Shown here piece after piece: positions 5,686 to 5,967 of a DNA stretch of 5,967 nucleotides. The DNA comes from Promethearchaeota archaeon. GTDB lineage: Archaea > Asgardarchaeota > Lokiarchaeia > Sigynarchaeales > SOKP01. A model generated the notes under the pieces. It was not told the origin of the DNA, made no database searches, and was given only the letters and a program-made list of their open reading frames with translations. A program made the translations under genes and the position numbers. The stretch spans positions 1-5,967 of the forward strand of contig WJKD01000879.1 of NCBI GenBank assembly GCA_014729315.1. The letters are read 5' to 3'. Each line of letters begins with the position of its first letter. The stretch's first letter is position 1.

Positions 5686-5830
5686 AAGCAATCCAGAGTT
5701 CGCAAACGGAAATGAGACGGTAAAACCGTCACCTATGGTTCCGGGGGGATCGGGGCGAGAGCCCTGAGACTTGCCCGTTTTTTCGGTCAACCTCACATAC
5801 CTCTAACACTAACATATAAAGGAACACACC

Positions 5831-5967
5831 TTGTCACTACGTTTCCATGAAATCGCAGAAACCTATCATCGAATCCTGAATCCGTTTACTGAAGACCAGT
5901 TGATGCTGTTGGGCGAAATTTGCCGCTTGAATACAGGTACTAAGTTGCTTGACCTGGCGTGCGGCAA
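5831..5967 (+). CDS. class I SAM-dependent methyltransferase, 5' part
   Basis: Only the first 45 codons are in the window; the gene runs off the right edge. The peptide starts (M/L)SLRFHEIAETYHRILNPF, and LLDLACG at about residues 39-45 is motif I of class I methyltransferases, the glycine-rich loop that binds S-adenosylmethionine. The substrate cannot be told from this fragment. I chose the TTG at 5831 because AAAGGAA (5818-5824) lies six bases before it and no in-frame ATG fits better; the internal ATG after DQL would remove conserved-looking sequence. Codon use is richer in C and G than in the genes to the left, so this is probably resident sequence at the right border of the island. It begins 51 bases after R4. 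Confidence 0.82.
   Translation, partial: MSLRFHEIAETYHRILNPFTEDQLMLLGEICRLNTGTKLLDLACG

Larger units (their letters stand above)
5549..5779 (+). repeat. R4: group II intron 3'-end-like repeat
   Basis: The most complete copy of the R2-R4 type. In order it has an 8-bp leading hairpin (5558-5565 with 5573-5580), a CTGTC/GACGG hairpin (5590-5603), a perfect 10-bp stem (5632-5641 with 5676-5685), a 28-base domain V-like segment (5714-5741), and a domain VI-like hairpin CGGGGC-GAGA-GCCCTG (5751-5766). The lower domain V stem is damaged: GAGAC replaces GAGCC, so the AGC triad is lost, although GACGG/CCGTC (5716-5730) pairs well. The usual branch A is replaced by G5773. A 25-base insertion flanked by the direct repeat AGATTGGCG (5646-5654 and 5671-5679) enlarges the middle stem. 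The copy is therefore unlikely to splice. It marks the junction with the methyltransferase gene. Confidence 0.7.

Noticed and set aside
1531..5779. Classical integron attC sites
   Set aside because: I see no paired RYYYAAC and GTTRRRY core sites at the repeat ends and no integrase gene; the domain V/VI features explain the repeats better.
1531..5779. Complete group II introns between the genes
   Set aside because: There is no maturase or reverse transcriptase and no room or recognisable GTGYG-type 5' half in the spacers; only 3'-end-like parts are seen.
1531..5779. CRISPR array
   Set aside because: There are only four diverged repeats of 160-270 bases separated by whole genes, not short identical repeats with uniform spacers.
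5593..5796. A 67-codon minus-strand reading frame
   Set aside because: It lies almost wholly inside R4, whose sequence is explained by paired RNA-like stems, and has no coding motifs.

Overview
The window looks like an accessory island in a bacterial chromosome or large plasmid. All convincing genes lie on the + strand. The cargo genes are AT-rich (about 30% GC by eye). Between them sit four related, GC-richer, highly structured repeats, called R1 to R4 here. The last, incomplete gene (class I SAM methyltransferase, from 5831) has balanced codon use and reads like resident host DNA. Several genes have Shine-Dalgarno sites, which fits a proteobacterium-like host, but the species cannot be fixed from this window.

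Layout: 1-304 is an AT-rich leader with weak promoter candidates. Unit 1 holds a coiled-coil/zinc-ribbon protein (305-775) and a membrane protein (802-1407), then R1 (1531-1796). Unit 2 holds a ParA-like ATPase (1865-2737) overlapped by a small coiled-coil protein (2734-3111), then R2 (3138-3340). Unit 3 is a SIR2-like protein (3369-4373), then R3 (4411-4574, lacking its 5' hairpin). Unit 4 is an HTH protein with a cysteine-containing C-terminal region (4589-5533), then R4 (5549-5779). The methyltransferase follows.

The main observation is that every unit ends in a repeat whose 3' part resembles the 3' end of a bacterial group II intron. Each has a domain V-like GAGCC...GGTTC hairpin followed by a domain VI-like hairpin; three have a bulged A near the 3' end, and R1 and R3 end in CCGAT. 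No reverse transcriptase or maturase and no recognisable intron 5' half is present. The result resembles an integron cassette array in which an intron-derived tail takes the place of attC. Stems in the repeats differ in sequence but keep pairing, which suggests that structure has been under selection. Possible origins are 5'-truncated retrotransposition of introns carrying cargo, homologous recombination between dispersed intron tails, or a mobile cassette system served by an enzyme encoded elsewhere. The cargo (SIR2-like protein, ParA pair, HTH protein, zinc-ribbon protein) is typical of defence or mobile-element gene pools, but only the SIR2-like gene has a reasonably strong link to antiphage defence.
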